Source: Acidobacteriota bacterium (GTDB taxonomy: Bacteria; Acidobacteriota; Terriglobia; Acidiferrales; UBA7541). Taken from it: a DNA stretch of 64,000 nt. The position numbers and the translations under genes are program-made. The notes beneath the pieces are model-generated. The model made no database searches. It saw only the letters and a program-made list of their open reading frames with translations, and had not been told where the DNA came from. Below are positions 1-12,700 of the stretch, piece by piece (within the stretch, counting starts at the first letter, position 1; each line of letters opens with the position of its first letter). The DNA lies in contig JABCZR010000001.1 of assembly GCA_013289585.1 (NCBI GenBank), positions 310,001 to 374,000 on the forward strand, read 5' to 3'.

Positions 1-531
1 CCGGACCGCGCCGACCCAGTGACGCTGACCGAGGACACAGCGATACACGTGACGCTGGACCAAGCCCTGTCCAGTAACCGGAGCAACCCGGGAGACCATT
101 TTGAGGCCACGGTCTCCGAGCCGGTCGTTGTAGACGGCAAGACGGTAATTCCACAGGGTGCTCACGCCGAGGGGTTAGTCGTTGACGCCCATCAATCCGG
201 CAGGCTGATGGGCCGAGCGCGGTTGCAGCTTGCGCTGCAGTCCGTGGCGGTGGACGGGCAGAACTACGATGTTCGGACCATCCCACATCCGCGCGTTGGC
301 CACGGCCATGCAAAACATAACCTCGGCTGGATTGGCGGTGGAGCGGCTGGAGGAGCTGTAATTGGCGCGCTGGCCGGAGGAGGAACGGGCGCGCTGATCG
401 GCGGACCGATAGGTGCGGGAGCCGGAACGACGGTCGCCCTTTTAACGGGAAAGAAGGACATCAAACTCGCCCCCGAGACTCCGATGACGTTTAAGCTGGC
501 GGAACCAGTGACGATCAACGTGAAAGGCTGA
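1..531 (+). CDS. Glycine-zipper protein of unknown function (5' end outside window)
   Basis: The frame is open back to base 1, so the true N-terminus probably lies outside the window; the first internal start is GTG at 19. The visible part has a beta-rich region, roughly residues 20-90, with a pattern of an IPxG-type turn followed by a SGRLMGRARL segment. A long Gly/Ala stretch follows (residues about 103-143, with GGGAAGGAVIGAL and IGGPIGAGAG), typical of glycine-zipper membrane-associating segments, and the end is a short beta-rich tail. No enzymatic motif is seen. Related proteins appear common in acidobacterial envelopes, but the role is unknown. Confidence 0.7.
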   Translation, partial: PDRADPVTLTEDTAIHVTLDQALSSNRSNPGDHFEATVSEPVVVDGKTVIPQGAHAEGLVVDAHQSGRLMGRARLQLALQSVAVDGQNYDVRTIPHPRVGHGHAKHNLGWIGGGAAGGAVIGALAGGGTGALIGGPIGAGAGTTVALLTGKKDIKLAPETPMTFKLAEPVTINVKG

Positions 532-650
532 CAGTTCGTCTAGCCTCCTATCTATAATGTGAAAAAGGCGGGCGCGATTCGTGCCGAAATTTGGCCGAGG
601 GCGCTCGCCTGCCTTTTCTTCCGAACCAAACTGCGCCGATAGGGTGCGGG

Positions 651-1322
651 CTAGAACTGATTGAGGCGTTTGGCGGGTTGGAGGAAGGCGACGCCGCAGC
701 GGAAGAGTTTTTCTTCGGGAAGTTCGACGACGGAGATGATCTGCGCGGGAATGAAAATGGAGATTTGGCCGACGACGTAAGGAACGGCGATTTCGATGAG
801 CGAGCGTTTGTAGTAGGACTTTTTGCTTTTGAAGCGCAGCCCGCCGCGGGACATGTCCTCGCAGAGGACGATGTCGTCTCCGCGCTCTGGATGGCGGACG
901 AGGGCGGTGTAGTTGACCTTGGCGCGAGGATGCTGGCGGCGCTCCTTGCGAGGAGCGTCGGGCTCTTGGACAGGGGGCAGAGGCATGGTGAGAACCGCGG
1001 CGCGCGAAAGCGGGGGAAATTCCACGCTCCAAAAATTCAGGTTGGGATCAACGAAGGCGAGGCCGTAAGTATGGATGCCATTGGAGGAGCCCATTTCGCC
1101 GACGATGCGGACGGCAGTTTCGCTGTTGCGATCGGGGCAACGAAGGATGAGCTCCTGTTCGGGAGAAAGCTCGTGATGAGAAACGATGCCGGCGCCGTGG
1201 AGGCTGAGGAGGACGGTGTTGGTAGGCTCAGAGAAGACTTTGCCGTCGAGATCGCTGCCGATCAGGAGGATGGGAACTTCTTTAGGGATGCGGCCAGTGA
1301 TACGCACAACCTGCAGTGGCAA
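651..1322 (-). CDS. PilZ-domain protein (putative c-di-GMP receptor)
   Basis: This is a 223-residue protein starting at TTG; no ATG occurs in frame before an upstream stop. The C-terminal half carries PilZ hallmarks: an RxxxR-type element (RRQHPR, about residues 128-133) and a DMSRGG motif (156-161), the residues that grip cyclic di-GMP in this family. The N-terminal 100 residues resemble a degenerate second PilZ or YcgR-N-like beta barrel with LSLHGAGI but no RxxxR. No signal peptide or membrane segment is seen, so it is likely cytosolic. The target process (motility, polysaccharide) cannot be told from the neighbours. Confidence 0.8.
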   Translation of the reverse strand: MPLQVVRITGRIPKEVPILLIGSDLDGKVFSEPTNTVLLSLHGAGIVSHHELSPEQELILRCPDRNSETAVRIVGEMGSSNGIHTYGLAFVDPNLNFWSVEFPPLSRAAVLTMPLPPVQEPDAPRKERRQHPRAKVNYTALVRHPERGDDIVLCEDMSRGGLRFKSKKSYYKRSLIEIAVPYVVGQISIFIPAQIISVVELPEEKLFRCGVAFLQPAKRLNQF

Positions 1323-1545
1323 GTGACCAGCCAGAGGAGAGGGCGCGGCGGGACATTCTGGTACCTAATCGTGTGAGGGAGGAAGGATTGACGAGCCCGT
1401 GGCCTTATTTAGTGGGAGCGAATGCTTCGGGAGAACGTGCGGCGAGGCAGGAAACGTTCCAGATTGGGATTCGTGGACTGAAATGAAATGTGGGCGCGTG
1501 GAAAGAGGAGCACCACTCATCGACGACGAGATGGAGCCCGATAGG

Positions 1546-3171
1546 TTAGGGCTGTGACGTCGATGCTGAGGTTGCAGAAGCGTTGCCGATGGCGTCGCCG
1601 TTGACGACGAGCTCGACGCGGCGGTTGCGCTGGCGGCCTTCGGGAGTGTCATTCGAAGCGACCGGCTGCGTCCGGCCAAAGCCGCGCGCGGCAATCGAGG
1701 AAGGCGGGACACCCTCTTCCGCGAGAAAATCGCGCACGGAATCGGCGCGGCGCTCGGAGAGCTGCTGATTGAAATCGTCACCGCCGACACTGTCCGTGTG
1801 ACCTTCAATCTGCAGAGACAGGCCGGGATGGGCGAGAACGATGCCGGAAATTTTCGCTAGCTTCTCGCGGGCGCCCGGCTTGAGCGTATAACTGCCGGTG
1901 TCGAAGAGGACGTCGGACATGTTGACGATAAGGCCGCGGGCGGAATCGCGCGTCTGCAAAATGGAATTCAGCTGGTTGAGGAGTTGCGCGCGAAGCTGGG
2001 CTTTTTCGGCTTCGGCCTGTTCGGCAGCCTGACGCGCTTTTTGCGCTTCGGCTTCGGCGGCAGCGCGGTCTTTTGTGGCTTGTGCGGCGGCGGCTTGCGC
2101 GGCCTGCTGTTGCGCGATGGCAGCGGCAGTGGCTTGATCGGCTTCCTGCTTCTGGCGGGCGGCATCGGCGGCGGCCTTTTGCGCTTCGAGCTTCATGCGT
2201 TCCGCTTCGGCCTTGGCGGCTTCAGCTTGCGCGCGAGCCTGATCGGCTTCCTGGCGGCGCTTAATTTCGGCGGCAGCGTCAGCGCGGGCCTGGGCTTCGC
2301 GGGCTTCCGCGGCGCGCTTATCCGCGGCGATTTTCGCGTTGGCGTCTTCTTCGGCTTTTTGTTTTACGGCCATGACACGAGCTTCTTCCGCGGTGCCAAC
2401 GACTTCGCGAGCGGCGGCTTCGATGGATTTCTTGTCGCTCTTGCGGGCGTAGACTTCTTCCGCGTTGCGGAGCTGCTGCTCGGCTTTGCCGAAGGTGGAA
2501 GCAGCGTACTTGTCGGCCTGGGCGATGCGCGCGATTCGAACGGAATTGCGCGCTTCGAAAAGTTCGAGCGGCGTCTTGCGGTCGATGCCGAAAATGGCGT
2601 TTTCGATTTTTGTGTTGGAAGAAGAGTAGATGCCGCGGCCGAGGAGTTCGAAACTGGCGTCAATGTTTTCAACTTTGCCGAGCGTGGCGGGACCGAAAAC
2701 GTTTTCGAGGACAACGGTGTTGCCCGGCTGAGTGACGGCGAAATAGGGTTCGGCGGTGACGATCATGCCGAAGGTCTGCATGTCGGTGATGGCCTTAACT
2801 TCGCCGTTGCCGCTCTTTAGAACCAGTTCACCGAGGTTTACGGCGCGGCCCTGCGGAGAGACAGCCCACAAAACATAAGTAAGATATTCGAGGCCGAACT
2901 TGGTGGCATCGTCGAGGCCGATAAATCTTGCTTCGATTTCGATGCGATTGCCCTTGTTCTGGACTTTGGCTTCGCCGCTGGACTGCTGCATCAGTTCCGT
3001 GCCCTGAAAATCGATCTTGGTATTGCCCCCGGCACGGCGGTAGTTGACCGCTTTGGTGGTGCGGGAAACACTTCCGGTGGCACTGGCGGCAGGAAGCGAC
3101 TGAGCGTGCGTGGGAGCCCCCAAAACGCCGAGAAAACCGGTAAGCGTGAGACACGCGGAAGCGAGCTTCAT
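1546..3171 (-). CDS. OmpA-family peptidoglycan-binding lipoprotein-like protein with long coiled coil
   Basis: The 541-residue protein has a signal peptide (about residues 1-23, ending in THAQ). A beta-rich domain of about 180 residues follows, then an Ala/Glu/Lys/Gln-rich coiled coil at about 215-400. The C-terminal OmpA domain (about 415-525) includes VLFDTGSYTL, the GHTDSVG loop and a NRRVEL end. The OmpA fold binds diaminopimelate in peptidoglycan, so the protein probably spans the periplasm and tethers the outer membrane to the wall. A good Shine-Dalgarno (GGGAGG) precedes the ATG. There is no lipobox cysteine, so a soluble periplasmic form is possible. Confidence 0.85.
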   Translation of the reverse strand: MKLASACLTLTGFLGVLGAPTHAQSLPAASATGSVSRTTKAVNYRRAGGNTKIDFQGTELMQQSSGEAKVQNKGNRIEIEARFIGLDDATKFGLEYLTYVLWAVSPQGRAVNLGELVLKSGNGEVKAITDMQTFGMIVTAEPYFAVTQPGNTVVLENVFGPATLGKVENIDASFELLGRGIYSSSNTKIENAIFGIDRKTPLELFEARNSVRIARIAQADKYAASTFGKAEQQLRNAEEVYARKSDKKSIEAAAREVVGTAEEARVMAVKQKAEEDANAKIAADKRAAEAREAQARADAAAEIKRRQEADQARAQAEAAKAEAERMKLEAQKAAADAARQKQEADQATAAAIAQQQAAQAAAAQATKDRAAAEAEAQKARQAAEQAEAEKAQLRAQLLNQLNSILQTRDSARGLIVNMSDVLFDTGSYTLKPGAREKLAKISGIVLAHPGLSLQIEGHTDSVGGDDFNQQLSERRADSVRDFLAEEGVPPSSIAARGFGRTQPVASNDTPEGRQRNRRVELVVNGDAIGNASATSASTSQP

Positions 3172-3454
3172 TTGAACCTCCCGAAATCGCTACTAGGGCG
3201 ATGCCGTTCCCCAGGCCGCCGTGCGGCCGTAATTCAAAAGCTGAGCTTGCGTCCCTATTCCGTGAACGATCAGGATTCGGCCAGGGCGCGGATGTCCTTA
3301 CTTATCTATAGGCTAGCAAAAGAGGATGCAGGGTGGCGACGGCAAGGAAAGGGGCTTTGCGCAAATAATTACCACCAGATCAGGCAGGCGGTCCGGGGGA
3401 TGCAGGAACCTCTAGTAATAGTACTCAGTGAAGATTGAAACGCGCGCGAGTCAC

Positions 3455-4756
3455 TCAGAGCGAGCGAAGAAACGCGAACACCGCTTCCTTTTCCGCGGGC
3501 TTGAGCTTTTCAAACTTATCGGTCACCTGCTCGGCTTCGCCGCGGTGGCGCGCGATGGCGTCCAGAAACGTGAGTGAGGCGCCGTCGTGCATCAGACGCG
3601 GCCGCAAGCGGACCCCCCACAAGGGAGCAGTGCGGATCTTATTGCGGCTGCTCTCGAAATCCTGTTTCGAGAGATAGCCGGACATCTGCTGAAAGACTTT
3701 GCGCCCGTAGTGCTCGGGAATGGTCTGCAAGATTCCGTCCCCGGTGCCGACGTTGTGCATGAGGAAGTCGCCCCAAGGATGGAAGGTGATCGAGCCGAGG
3801 GCTGACGGAATCGTGAAGGTTCCACCATTAATCTTTGTTCCCGCGGGAGCAGTGGTCAGTGCCGCCACATGGCATGTTGCGCAGCCGATCTTCTCGAAAA
3901 GAGCGCGACCTTGCTGTGCGACGGCGCCGCCGGCGAGCTGCGCATCGGGCGCGGGCGCCTTGGTAGCGCGAATGAATCGGGCAAAGTGGTCGATATCGGC
4001 GAGGCCGTCAGGACCGGGGGTGTCGTTGGGCTCCGAGACGGTATTGCAGATTTTGGTGACTTCGTCAGGCTGGAGGCGGTTGGTAATGCCCATTTCGTTG
4101 AGGTAGGCATCGCCGGCGAACGATAGCAGGCTGGCGTGCTGATCTTTCCAGCCGAAACGGCCTACGCCCATTTGTCCGGGCGCTTCCACGACGGGCACAA
4201 AGAGAACCTGACCGCAGATTTTCCCATGCGAGTTTTTGCATTGCTGCTTCGCGAGATCGGTAAGGGATTGGTCGGCGACGGCCTCCACGAAGCCGTCTCC
4301 CAATAGGTTCAGAGAGAGACGAAACGTGCGGATGTTCTCCGTGTCTGGAACGCGTTCCTGGATTTCCTTGTCCGGAAAGGCCGCGTTAGGACAAATTGCA
4401 CGGTCGTTCACCAGGGAGCGGCCGGTGATCACTTCGGTTCCGTGAGCAATCGGAATGCTCGGAGTTTCGAATTGTCCGTGCGGGCCGTTGTGACCGACGC
4501 GCAATTCGGTCACCTGGCTGGAAGCGCCGGAGACGGGACTCTGATGGCACTCGCGGCAGGATTGCGCGTTATACAACGGGCCCAGACCGTCGGCGAGTTG
4601 CTCGATTTCATCAAACTTCACTTGATCGGCGGTGTGCGTGGCGTCGTCCACCAAGCCATTGCTCTTATTGTCGAAGCCCGTGGGCGCGTCGGAAAGCGGC
4701 GGCGCGAAGAAGAAGAGGGCCAGCAAGAACGCAGGAATACCGATGAGGATCTTCAT
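3455..4756 (-). CDS. Di-heme cytochrome, DHOR/DUF1111 family (putative thiol oxidoreductase or peroxidase)
   Basis: The 433-residue secreted protein starts with a hydrophobic signal peptide (residues 1-24). It has two c-type heme sites: CRECH near residue 67 and CATCH near residue 291. The spacing, the later LMHDG segment and the C-terminal AVFAFLRSL match the DHOR family of di-heme proteins, which resemble MauG and cytochrome c peroxidase. These act in the periplasm on unknown electron donors. It stands alone, with no cognate transporter or maturation gene nearby, so its substrate is unknown. Confidence 0.85.
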   Translation of the reverse strand: MKILIGIPAFLLALFFFAPPLSDAPTGFDNKSNGLVDDATHTADQVKFDEIEQLADGLGPLYNAQSCRECHQSPVSGASSQVTELRVGHNGPHGQFETPSIPIAHGTEVITGRSLVNDRAICPNAAFPDKEIQERVPDTENIRTFRLSLNLLGDGFVEAVADQSLTDLAKQQCKNSHGKICGQVLFVPVVEAPGQMGVGRFGWKDQHASLLSFAGDAYLNEMGITNRLQPDEVTKICNTVSEPNDTPGPDGLADIDHFARFIRATKAPAPDAQLAGGAVAQQGRALFEKIGCATCHVAALTTAPAGTKINGGTFTIPSALGSITFHPWGDFLMHNVGTGDGILQTIPEHYGRKVFQQMSGYLSKQDFESSRNKIRTAPLWGVRLRPRLMHDGASLTFLDAIARHRGEAEQVTDKFEKLKPAEKEAVFAFLRSL

Positions 4757-4860
4757 GGAGACCTCGCAGGGCTGGTTAGCAGAAATCTACTGAAATGCTG
4801 AGTAAAAACCAAGAGAAAAGAAGTTAGGGAAAGATCGAGGTAATTTGATTTTTGGTGCGA

Positions 4861-7005
<2,145 letters not shown>

Positions 7006-7110
7006 ACGCGTCAGGATAACACCCGCGTCGGGGATGGCTCAACCTGGGGCGAGGTGCCAGGGCGTAGTTTCAGATGTGGTGCAGTGAGAATTCGCTGGAA
7101 CAAATTCGTA

Positions 7111-8427
7111 CTATGGCTTGCGTTGACCGAGGGCTCTCATTTCACTCCAGAGGACGAATAGGAAATAGATCGAGAGCAAGAGAAGTTCGGGCTCGATGGC
7201 GTGGCGATACTTGGCGACCGGATAGACGAAGTAATAGGGGATGGGGTAGACGATGAGCGCGGAGGCGAAGAGAAGCCAGCCGCGGGGACGACGGGTCAGC
7301 AGAAAAAGTAGGCCCAGCCAGCCGCCGAGGGATAGCGGCCAGAACTCCCAGGGCTGCCACCATTCGCGAGACTGATAGAGCAGCGGCGTGCCATCCCAGA
7401 ACCACCACGCACGGTGGAACGTGAGTTCGCGGAATTCGGCGGGATATTGACGCACAAAACGAAGGCCGTCTTGCTTGTAGTATTCGAGAAACTGAAGTTC
7501 TCCCATGGAGGCATATTGTTTGAACACGGCGGCATTGGAGTCTGGATGCTTGCCGCTGTAACCCATTCCGTTGCTGAAGTGATAGTTGCCGAGATGGAAT
7601 TCGAACCAGAAATTGCTGCGGAAGAAAACCGGCCGGCCGAAGACAAGTTCGTTGCGAATCAGCCAGGGCGAAACCAGCACGGCGAAGAGAAGGCCGGCAA
7701 GAGCCATAGAAGCGAACCAGGGGCGGAAGGCGCGATGGTTGACGTAAGCCACGTAGAGAAAGGTGAATGCCATCACGCTGAGCAGGGCGGGATTGGTGAG
7801 CGCGATCACGGCCCACAGCGCGCCGAGAGCGAGCCAGAGTTTTCGCGTGTCTTTTTCCGCGACATCGAGAGTGATGATGAAGACGGCGGAAAGAAGAAAC
7901 GCGCTGGCGGTGAAATCCCAAATCCAGGAAACGGGCCAGCGGAAGAAAATAGGGCTGAGAGTCCAGATCCATGCGGCGCAGAATCCCACTTGTGCACCGA
8001 AAGTGCGGCGGCCCAAGGCGTAGATGGTGATGCCCGTTGCGGCGGCAATGATGCATTGGATGCCGAGGAGCACGAGCGCGGAGGCCGTGGAATAGATGCC
8101 GAAGATTCGAAAGACCAGGGCGCATAAATAAGGATAGATGGGAGCGATCCAGGCGGTAGGGCCGGTGTCCTGGTAAAAGGGCGAACTGAAACCTTGCCCC
8201 CGGACGATATGCTCGGCGATGCTGCAAATTTCCGCTCCGAAAGGAAGAATCGAGCCGGGGGAACGGACGTAGGTTTTTTTCCAGAGGACGAAACCAAAGC
8301 GCAGAACGAATCCGCAAAATAAAAGCAAAATGTGCAAGTTGCGATCGGAAGTTTTCTGTGGAGGCGAGTCGGGAATCTCGGGAGCTTCCGGCGCGATGAC
8401 GGGCATAGTGTTTATTGTGGGAGACAA
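7111..8427 (-). CDS. GT39/ArnT-like membrane glycosyltransferase or polyprenol-phosphate-sugar transferase
   Basis: The 438-residue polytopic protein has about nine to eleven hydrophobic segments after a Pro-rich cytosolic start. The first periplasmic loop holds an acidic/aromatic region and PFYQDTGPTAWIAPIYPYL, which resembles the catalytic first loop of GT-C enzymes such as ArnT and PMT. These enzymes move a sugar from a lipid carrier to lipid A, protein or polymer on the outer face of the inner membrane. The exact donor and acceptor cannot be inferred. It is a lone gene, separated from the upstream tRNA by 140 bases. Confidence 0.7.
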   Translation of the reverse strand: MSPTINTMPVIAPEAPEIPDSPPQKTSDRNLHILLLFCGFVLRFGFVLWKKTYVRSPGSILPFGAEICSIAEHIVRGQGFSSPFYQDTGPTAWIAPIYPYLCALVFRIFGIYSTASALVLLGIQCIIAAATGITIYALGRRTFGAQVGFCAAWIWTLSPIFFRWPVSWIWDFTASAFLLSAVFIITLDVAEKDTRKLWLALGALWAVIALTNPALLSVMAFTFLYVAYVNHRAFRPWFASMALAGLLFAVLVSPWLIRNELVFGRPVFFRSNFWFEFHLGNYHFSNGMGYSGKHPDSNAAVFKQYASMGELQFLEYYKQDGLRFVRQYPAEFRELTFHRAWWFWDGTPLLYQSREWWQPWEFWPLSLGGWLGLLFLLTRRPRGWLLFASALIVYPIPYYFVYPVAKYRHAIEPELLLLSIYFLFVLWSEMRALGQRKP

Positions 8428-8567
8428 TCGGAAAGGCTCGCAAGGTGGAGTTTGCTAAGCACACTCCTACTCGGCACTACGAAGACTAGGGTATGAACTG
8501 AATGCCAGGATGCGGACCGCGGAAAGTCAACGTGGGACGCCAAAGCCGATAACGGAAAACGGGAGAA

Positions 8568-8644
8568 TGGTAGGCCCGTGGGGACTCGAACCCCAGACCT
8601 CTACCGTGTCAAGGTAGCGCTCTAACCAACTGAGCTACGGGCCT
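8568..8644 (-). tRNA. tRNA-Val (GAC anticodon)
   Basis: The 77-base sequence on the minus strand folds as a cloverleaf. The 7-bp acceptor stem AGGCCCG/CGGGCCT has discriminator A and an encoded CCA. The D arm is GCTC...GAGC. The anticodon stem CTACC/GGTAG encloses loop TTGACAC, giving anticodon GAC, which reads GUC and GUU valine codons. The T arm carries GGTTCGAGTCC. All key invariant positions are present. Confidence 0.97.
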
Positions 8645-8766
8645 AGAATCCGTAAAGTTTAGCATGACTGGTGCAGCAAAGCTGCGGCCAGGCTCACGAG
8701 ATTTGGGATGCTGCTGTAGAATGCGGCAGGCATTCGCAAGATCGTGCGGGCGGGAGCGCATCCAGC

Positions 8767-9426
8767 GTGAACGTGAAAATCGATGAGGGGTTGAAGAAGA
8801 AATGTCCGCGCGTGGCGCTGGGATGCGTGACGGCGCGCGTGGAGGCGGGGGTGTCGCCGGCGGCGCTGACGGAAGAGATGAAGACGCGGGACGCGGAGAT
8901 CCAGAAATTGCCGTTTCCGCGCGGGGTGCTGGCGTCGCCGCAAGTGGAAGCGACGCGCGCGGCGTACAAGGCGCTGGGAAAAGATCCGGCGCGATATCGC
9001 AACTCGGCGGAAGCGCTGCTGCGGCGCGTGGTGGGTGGAAAAGGATTGCCGGTGATCAACGCGGTTGTGGATGTGATCAACCTGGTGTCGGTGGAGAGCC
9101 GAATGCCGGTGGGGCTGTATGACCTGGGGCATGTGGTGGGAGAGATTGTTTTTCGCGCGGGGCGCGCGGGGGAAACGTACAAGGGAATCGGGAAGTACGA
9201 TTTGAATCTGGAGGGATTGCCGGTATTTGTGGATACGGTTGGGCCGCATGGGAGCGCGACGAGCGATTCGGAACGGACGATGGTGACGGCCGAGACGCGC
9301 GAGATTCTTGCGGTGATTGTTTCGTTTGGCGGGGCGGAAAATCTGGAACGGTGGACGCAGAGACTTGGGGCGCTCTTGCAGCTGTATGCTGCGGGGACGG
9401 AGATAGTGACGAAGATAGTGGTTTGA
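8767..9426 (+). CDS. Stand-alone B3/B4-domain protein (PheT-like tRNA-binding/editing fold)
   Basis: The GTG at 8767 begins a 219-residue protein; an in-frame extension back to 8671 exists, but its residues look non-coding and overlap tRNA-flanking DNA. The sequence around LPVINAVVDVINLVSVESRMPVGLYDLG and the later TSDSERTMVTAETREIL match B3/4 proteins. In phenylalanyl-tRNA synthetase beta the B3/4 domain edits mischarged Tyr-tRNA(Phe). Free-standing versions are widespread and may act as trans-editing or tRNA-binding factors. It is far from the pheST genes at 53-56 kb. Exact function is unproven. Confidence 0.8.
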   Translation: MNVKIDEGLKKKCPRVALGCVTARVEAGVSPAALTEEMKTRDAEIQKLPFPRGVLASPQVEATRAAYKALGKDPARYRNSAEALLRRVVGGKGLPVINAVVDVINLVSVESRMPVGLYDLGHVVGEIVFRAGRAGETYKGIGKYDLNLEGLPVFVDTVGPHGSATSDSERTMVTAETREILAVIVSFGGAENLERWTQRLGALLQLYAAGTEIVTKIVV

Positions 9427-9718
9427 GGAGTCGTTGGAACGTTGGGACGTTGGAAGGTTGGGGGAATTGGAGTAAGAATCGAACGCAGAGACGCAGAAGC
9501 GCAGAGGGCCAGAAGAAACGCAGAGCGAGGGGCGCGTTCCAGAATGGGAATTGCTGGGTGCGACACCCAGGCAGTTTTTGAGGAAGAGTGTGGAAGATCT
9601 TGATTGGAAAAGAGTTGTGAAACACTCTGGAGGCGAAAAGGGACAGAAGAGCGTTGGGAAAATACGGGCGGCGGCCCCCTCCCCACGCCGTCACCTAATC
9701 AGCCGACTGGCAGGTCGG
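9427..9718 (+). other. Intergenic region with small hairpins and purine-rich near-repeats
   Basis: The stretch holds repeated GTTGGA/ACGTTGG units near 9430-9460 and CGCAGAGACGCAGAAGCGCAG near 9483-9505, both simple-sequence-like. A perfect 7-bp hairpin CTGGGTG-cga-CACCCAG lies at 9554-9570. Another hairpin, CCGAC/GTCGG, sits at about 9703-9718, just past the receptor gene's stop. Neither is followed by a T-run, so terminator status is doubtful. No gene is seen. Confidence 0.5.
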
Positions 9719-12700
9719 TTACCAAAGAAGTTTGAGGCCGAACTGGACCTGGCGGGAGGTGCTGGAGGTGCTGGTGATGATGCCGGCGGTGGGGGAGACG
9801 CCGGTAGGGGTGAAGACGACGGCGTTGGGCTGGTTGAAATTCGCGCGATTGAGAAGGTTGAAAATTTCGGCGCGAAACTGAAGATTCAAGCGCTCACGAA
9901 TTCGCGTGTCTTTGAGCACGGAGAAATCCCAGGTTGCCAGGCCGGGCCCGATCAAGGTGTCTCGCCCTACGTTTCCGTAGAACCCGCCGTTTGATTTCAT
10001 GAGCGCCGCCGTTGAGAACGCGGGGGCGAGAAAGGCGGCGGGGTTGAACCATTCGGTAGGTTTGCCGAGGATGACCGGCCCCGTGAAAGCCGGATTGGCG
10101 AACGGGCGCACGGGATTGCGGGTGTCGCCGTTGTTGGAGGGGTTGTAGCTGAGCTGCGGCGAGAACGGGAAGCCGTTCTGCAGAGTCACGATGGAGTTCA
10201 CCGTCCAACCGCTGGCCATGACGTTTGCAAATCCCTGCGCGTCACCGAGAAAACGTTTCCCGTGCCCGATGGGCAGCGCATAAGTCCCACTGACTACGGC
10301 AACGTTCCGGACGTCGAAGCTCCCCAAGCCCCAGTCCGATTTCAGGTTGAAGGGATTCGAAGCAAGCGCCGGTCCGCCTCCCGACGTCGTGGCATTGAGA
10401 GAGTCGCCGTCGTCGAGAACTTTCGAAAAGGTGTAGACGCCACGCAGCGTCAAGCCTTCGCTAAGGCGGCGATTCACGTCCACCTGGAGGGCGTTGTACG
10501 AGCTGGTTCCCTCCGAAAACCACGTCCAAGTATTCGCGATGGTGGGATTGGCCTTCGTCGTTGTGGGAACAAAGTAAGCTCCCGCCGGCACGGGCGTGTT
10601 TGCAAGTCCCGTCGGAAAAGTCCCGGGATAAATTGCGGGACACGGCGACGCCGGACAAATCACGGGAAAAGGCTGGTTGGCGTCAATGCCGATCAGTTCG
10701 TGATAACCGTGGGAGCCGACGTAGCCCACCGTCAGCGAGGTGTTCGGCGAAAGTTCCCGCTGGATTCGCAGCGAATAGGAAATCAGCGTGGGCGTATACA
10801 TATCTGGCTGAACACCGCCGGGGATGAGCTTGGCCGTCGCTGGGATCTGCCCGGGCTTGATCGGGAGCTGCGCCACCGTGAACGGCGTGGTGTAAGTCGC
10901 ATTGAATGGCGCGTTCTGGTCCGCGCGATATCCCAAGGCATCCTGAAGATCGTTGTACATCCCGAAGCCGGCGCGAATTACGGTCTTCGAGCTGAGTGGA
11001 CTCCAGGCCACGGCGATGCGCGGTTGCGGCAAGAAGTTCGCGTTATTCAAGGTGAACAGAGAATCCGCGACGCGCGGCTGGTTCGAGATGATGCCATTCG
11101 GATACGTATAGTTCGCGGCGCGGCCGTGAGCCTCATTCCAGCCGCTGGTAAACTCGGCGCGAAACCCGAGGGTCAGCGTGAGTTTCGAATTGACGCGAAT
11201 AGTGTCCTGCGCGTGCAACGCGCCCAGAAAGGAGCGCCAGTTCATCTCCGTGGGCGCGGGATCGAACAAGAAACTGGAAATTGTTCCCGCCAAGAAGGTT
11301 GTGAGGCTGGTGAATGTCGCTTGCCCGAACTGGCTGAGCGCGATAGTTTCGTTGGATTGAAATTGCTGGAACCATGCGCCGAATTCGAGCTGGTGCTTGC
11401 CGCGCGTCAGCGTCAGGTGATCCTCGTAGGTGTAGAGATTCCGCGCGATGCGTAGATTACTTCCGTTATTACTTCCCGCGAGGCCGATCTGCGCCTGAGG
11501 ATTCGATGCCGCACTGCCTCCAACTACTACCGCTCCGACGATATGTCCCGTCAGAAACCCGGGAACGGTTGCCGCGGGAGTCCCCGGAGTGGGCTCTCCG
11601 GTAAAAAAATAGCCGGCGCGCGAATACCCGAAGCGGGCGGTGTTCAACAAGGTAGGAGAGAAGACGTGCGTTTCCTCGAGACTCAAAACTTGCTCACGGA
11701 GGGTAACGATGTCCGTGCTGAATGGATTGGCCGGCGTCGCGGTGACGTCACCGCCATCGTCGATGGTGTAAATGGCCGCGAGGGAGTCTTTCTGGGAAAA
11801 CGTATGGTCGACGCGGACGGTGCCGAAATCCTCGCGAATCGTTTGCAGCGGACTGCTGAAAAACTGGGATATGCCGATGGGGCTGCCGGGAGCTAGGGGT
11901 AGTTCAGCAGTGCCGGGAGGAGGAGTGGGCCACAAATTCAGCAGTGGCTGAACGCTTGGCGCGGCGGATGCTCGGGCGGCCAGGCCTGGAACGAAAGCCA
12001 CGGAAGTCTGATGGAGGTTCTGGCGGAATCCTTCGTAATTTCCGAAGACGAATGTCTTGTCTTTCTGGATAGGACCGCCGAGAGAAGCTCCAAACTGGTT
12101 GCGTTGGAACGGCGGAGCGGAACCCTGGTCAAAGTAATTCGGTGCGTCGAGCGCGTTGTTGCGCAGGAACTCGTAGACGGCTCCGTGAAACTGGTTGCTG
12201 CCGGACTGTGTGACGATGATCACCTGGCCGCCGGGGCGTTTGCCAAGTTCGGCACTGTAGGAATCACGCTGGACATTAAATTCGCGCACGGCGTCGACAC
12301 CCAGCAACATTCCGCTGGTGCCGCCCGGTTGCATGTTGTTCTCGGCCGCTCCGGTATACTCGACGCCGTTCAGCAGGAAAATATTCTGCTGCGGGCGATT
12401 GCCGGAGACGGCGAAGTTATTCGCTGTCGTGGAATTGGAAATTCCCGTGCCGCCGGTCTTCTGCGAAGTGAAATTGACGATGCCCGGATTGAGAGGGAGG
12501 AGCAGGTCGTAGCTGCGTCCGTTCAAAGGAAGTTCCTTGATGGCCACTTCTCCGACCAGGCCGCTGATGTCCGTGGTGGTTGTGCTTACGATCGGAGCGT
12601 CGCCGGTGACGGTGATTTCTGATTTTACATCGCCCACTTGCAATCGAAGATCGACGCTGGCTTCTTCGCCCACAACCAGATGGATTCCGCTGCGGATGGC

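Noticed and set aside
9430-9510. Tandem repeat or CRISPR-like array
   Set aside because: The units are short, imperfect and simple-sequence-like (GTTGGA, CGCAGA); no spacers or consistent repeat length.
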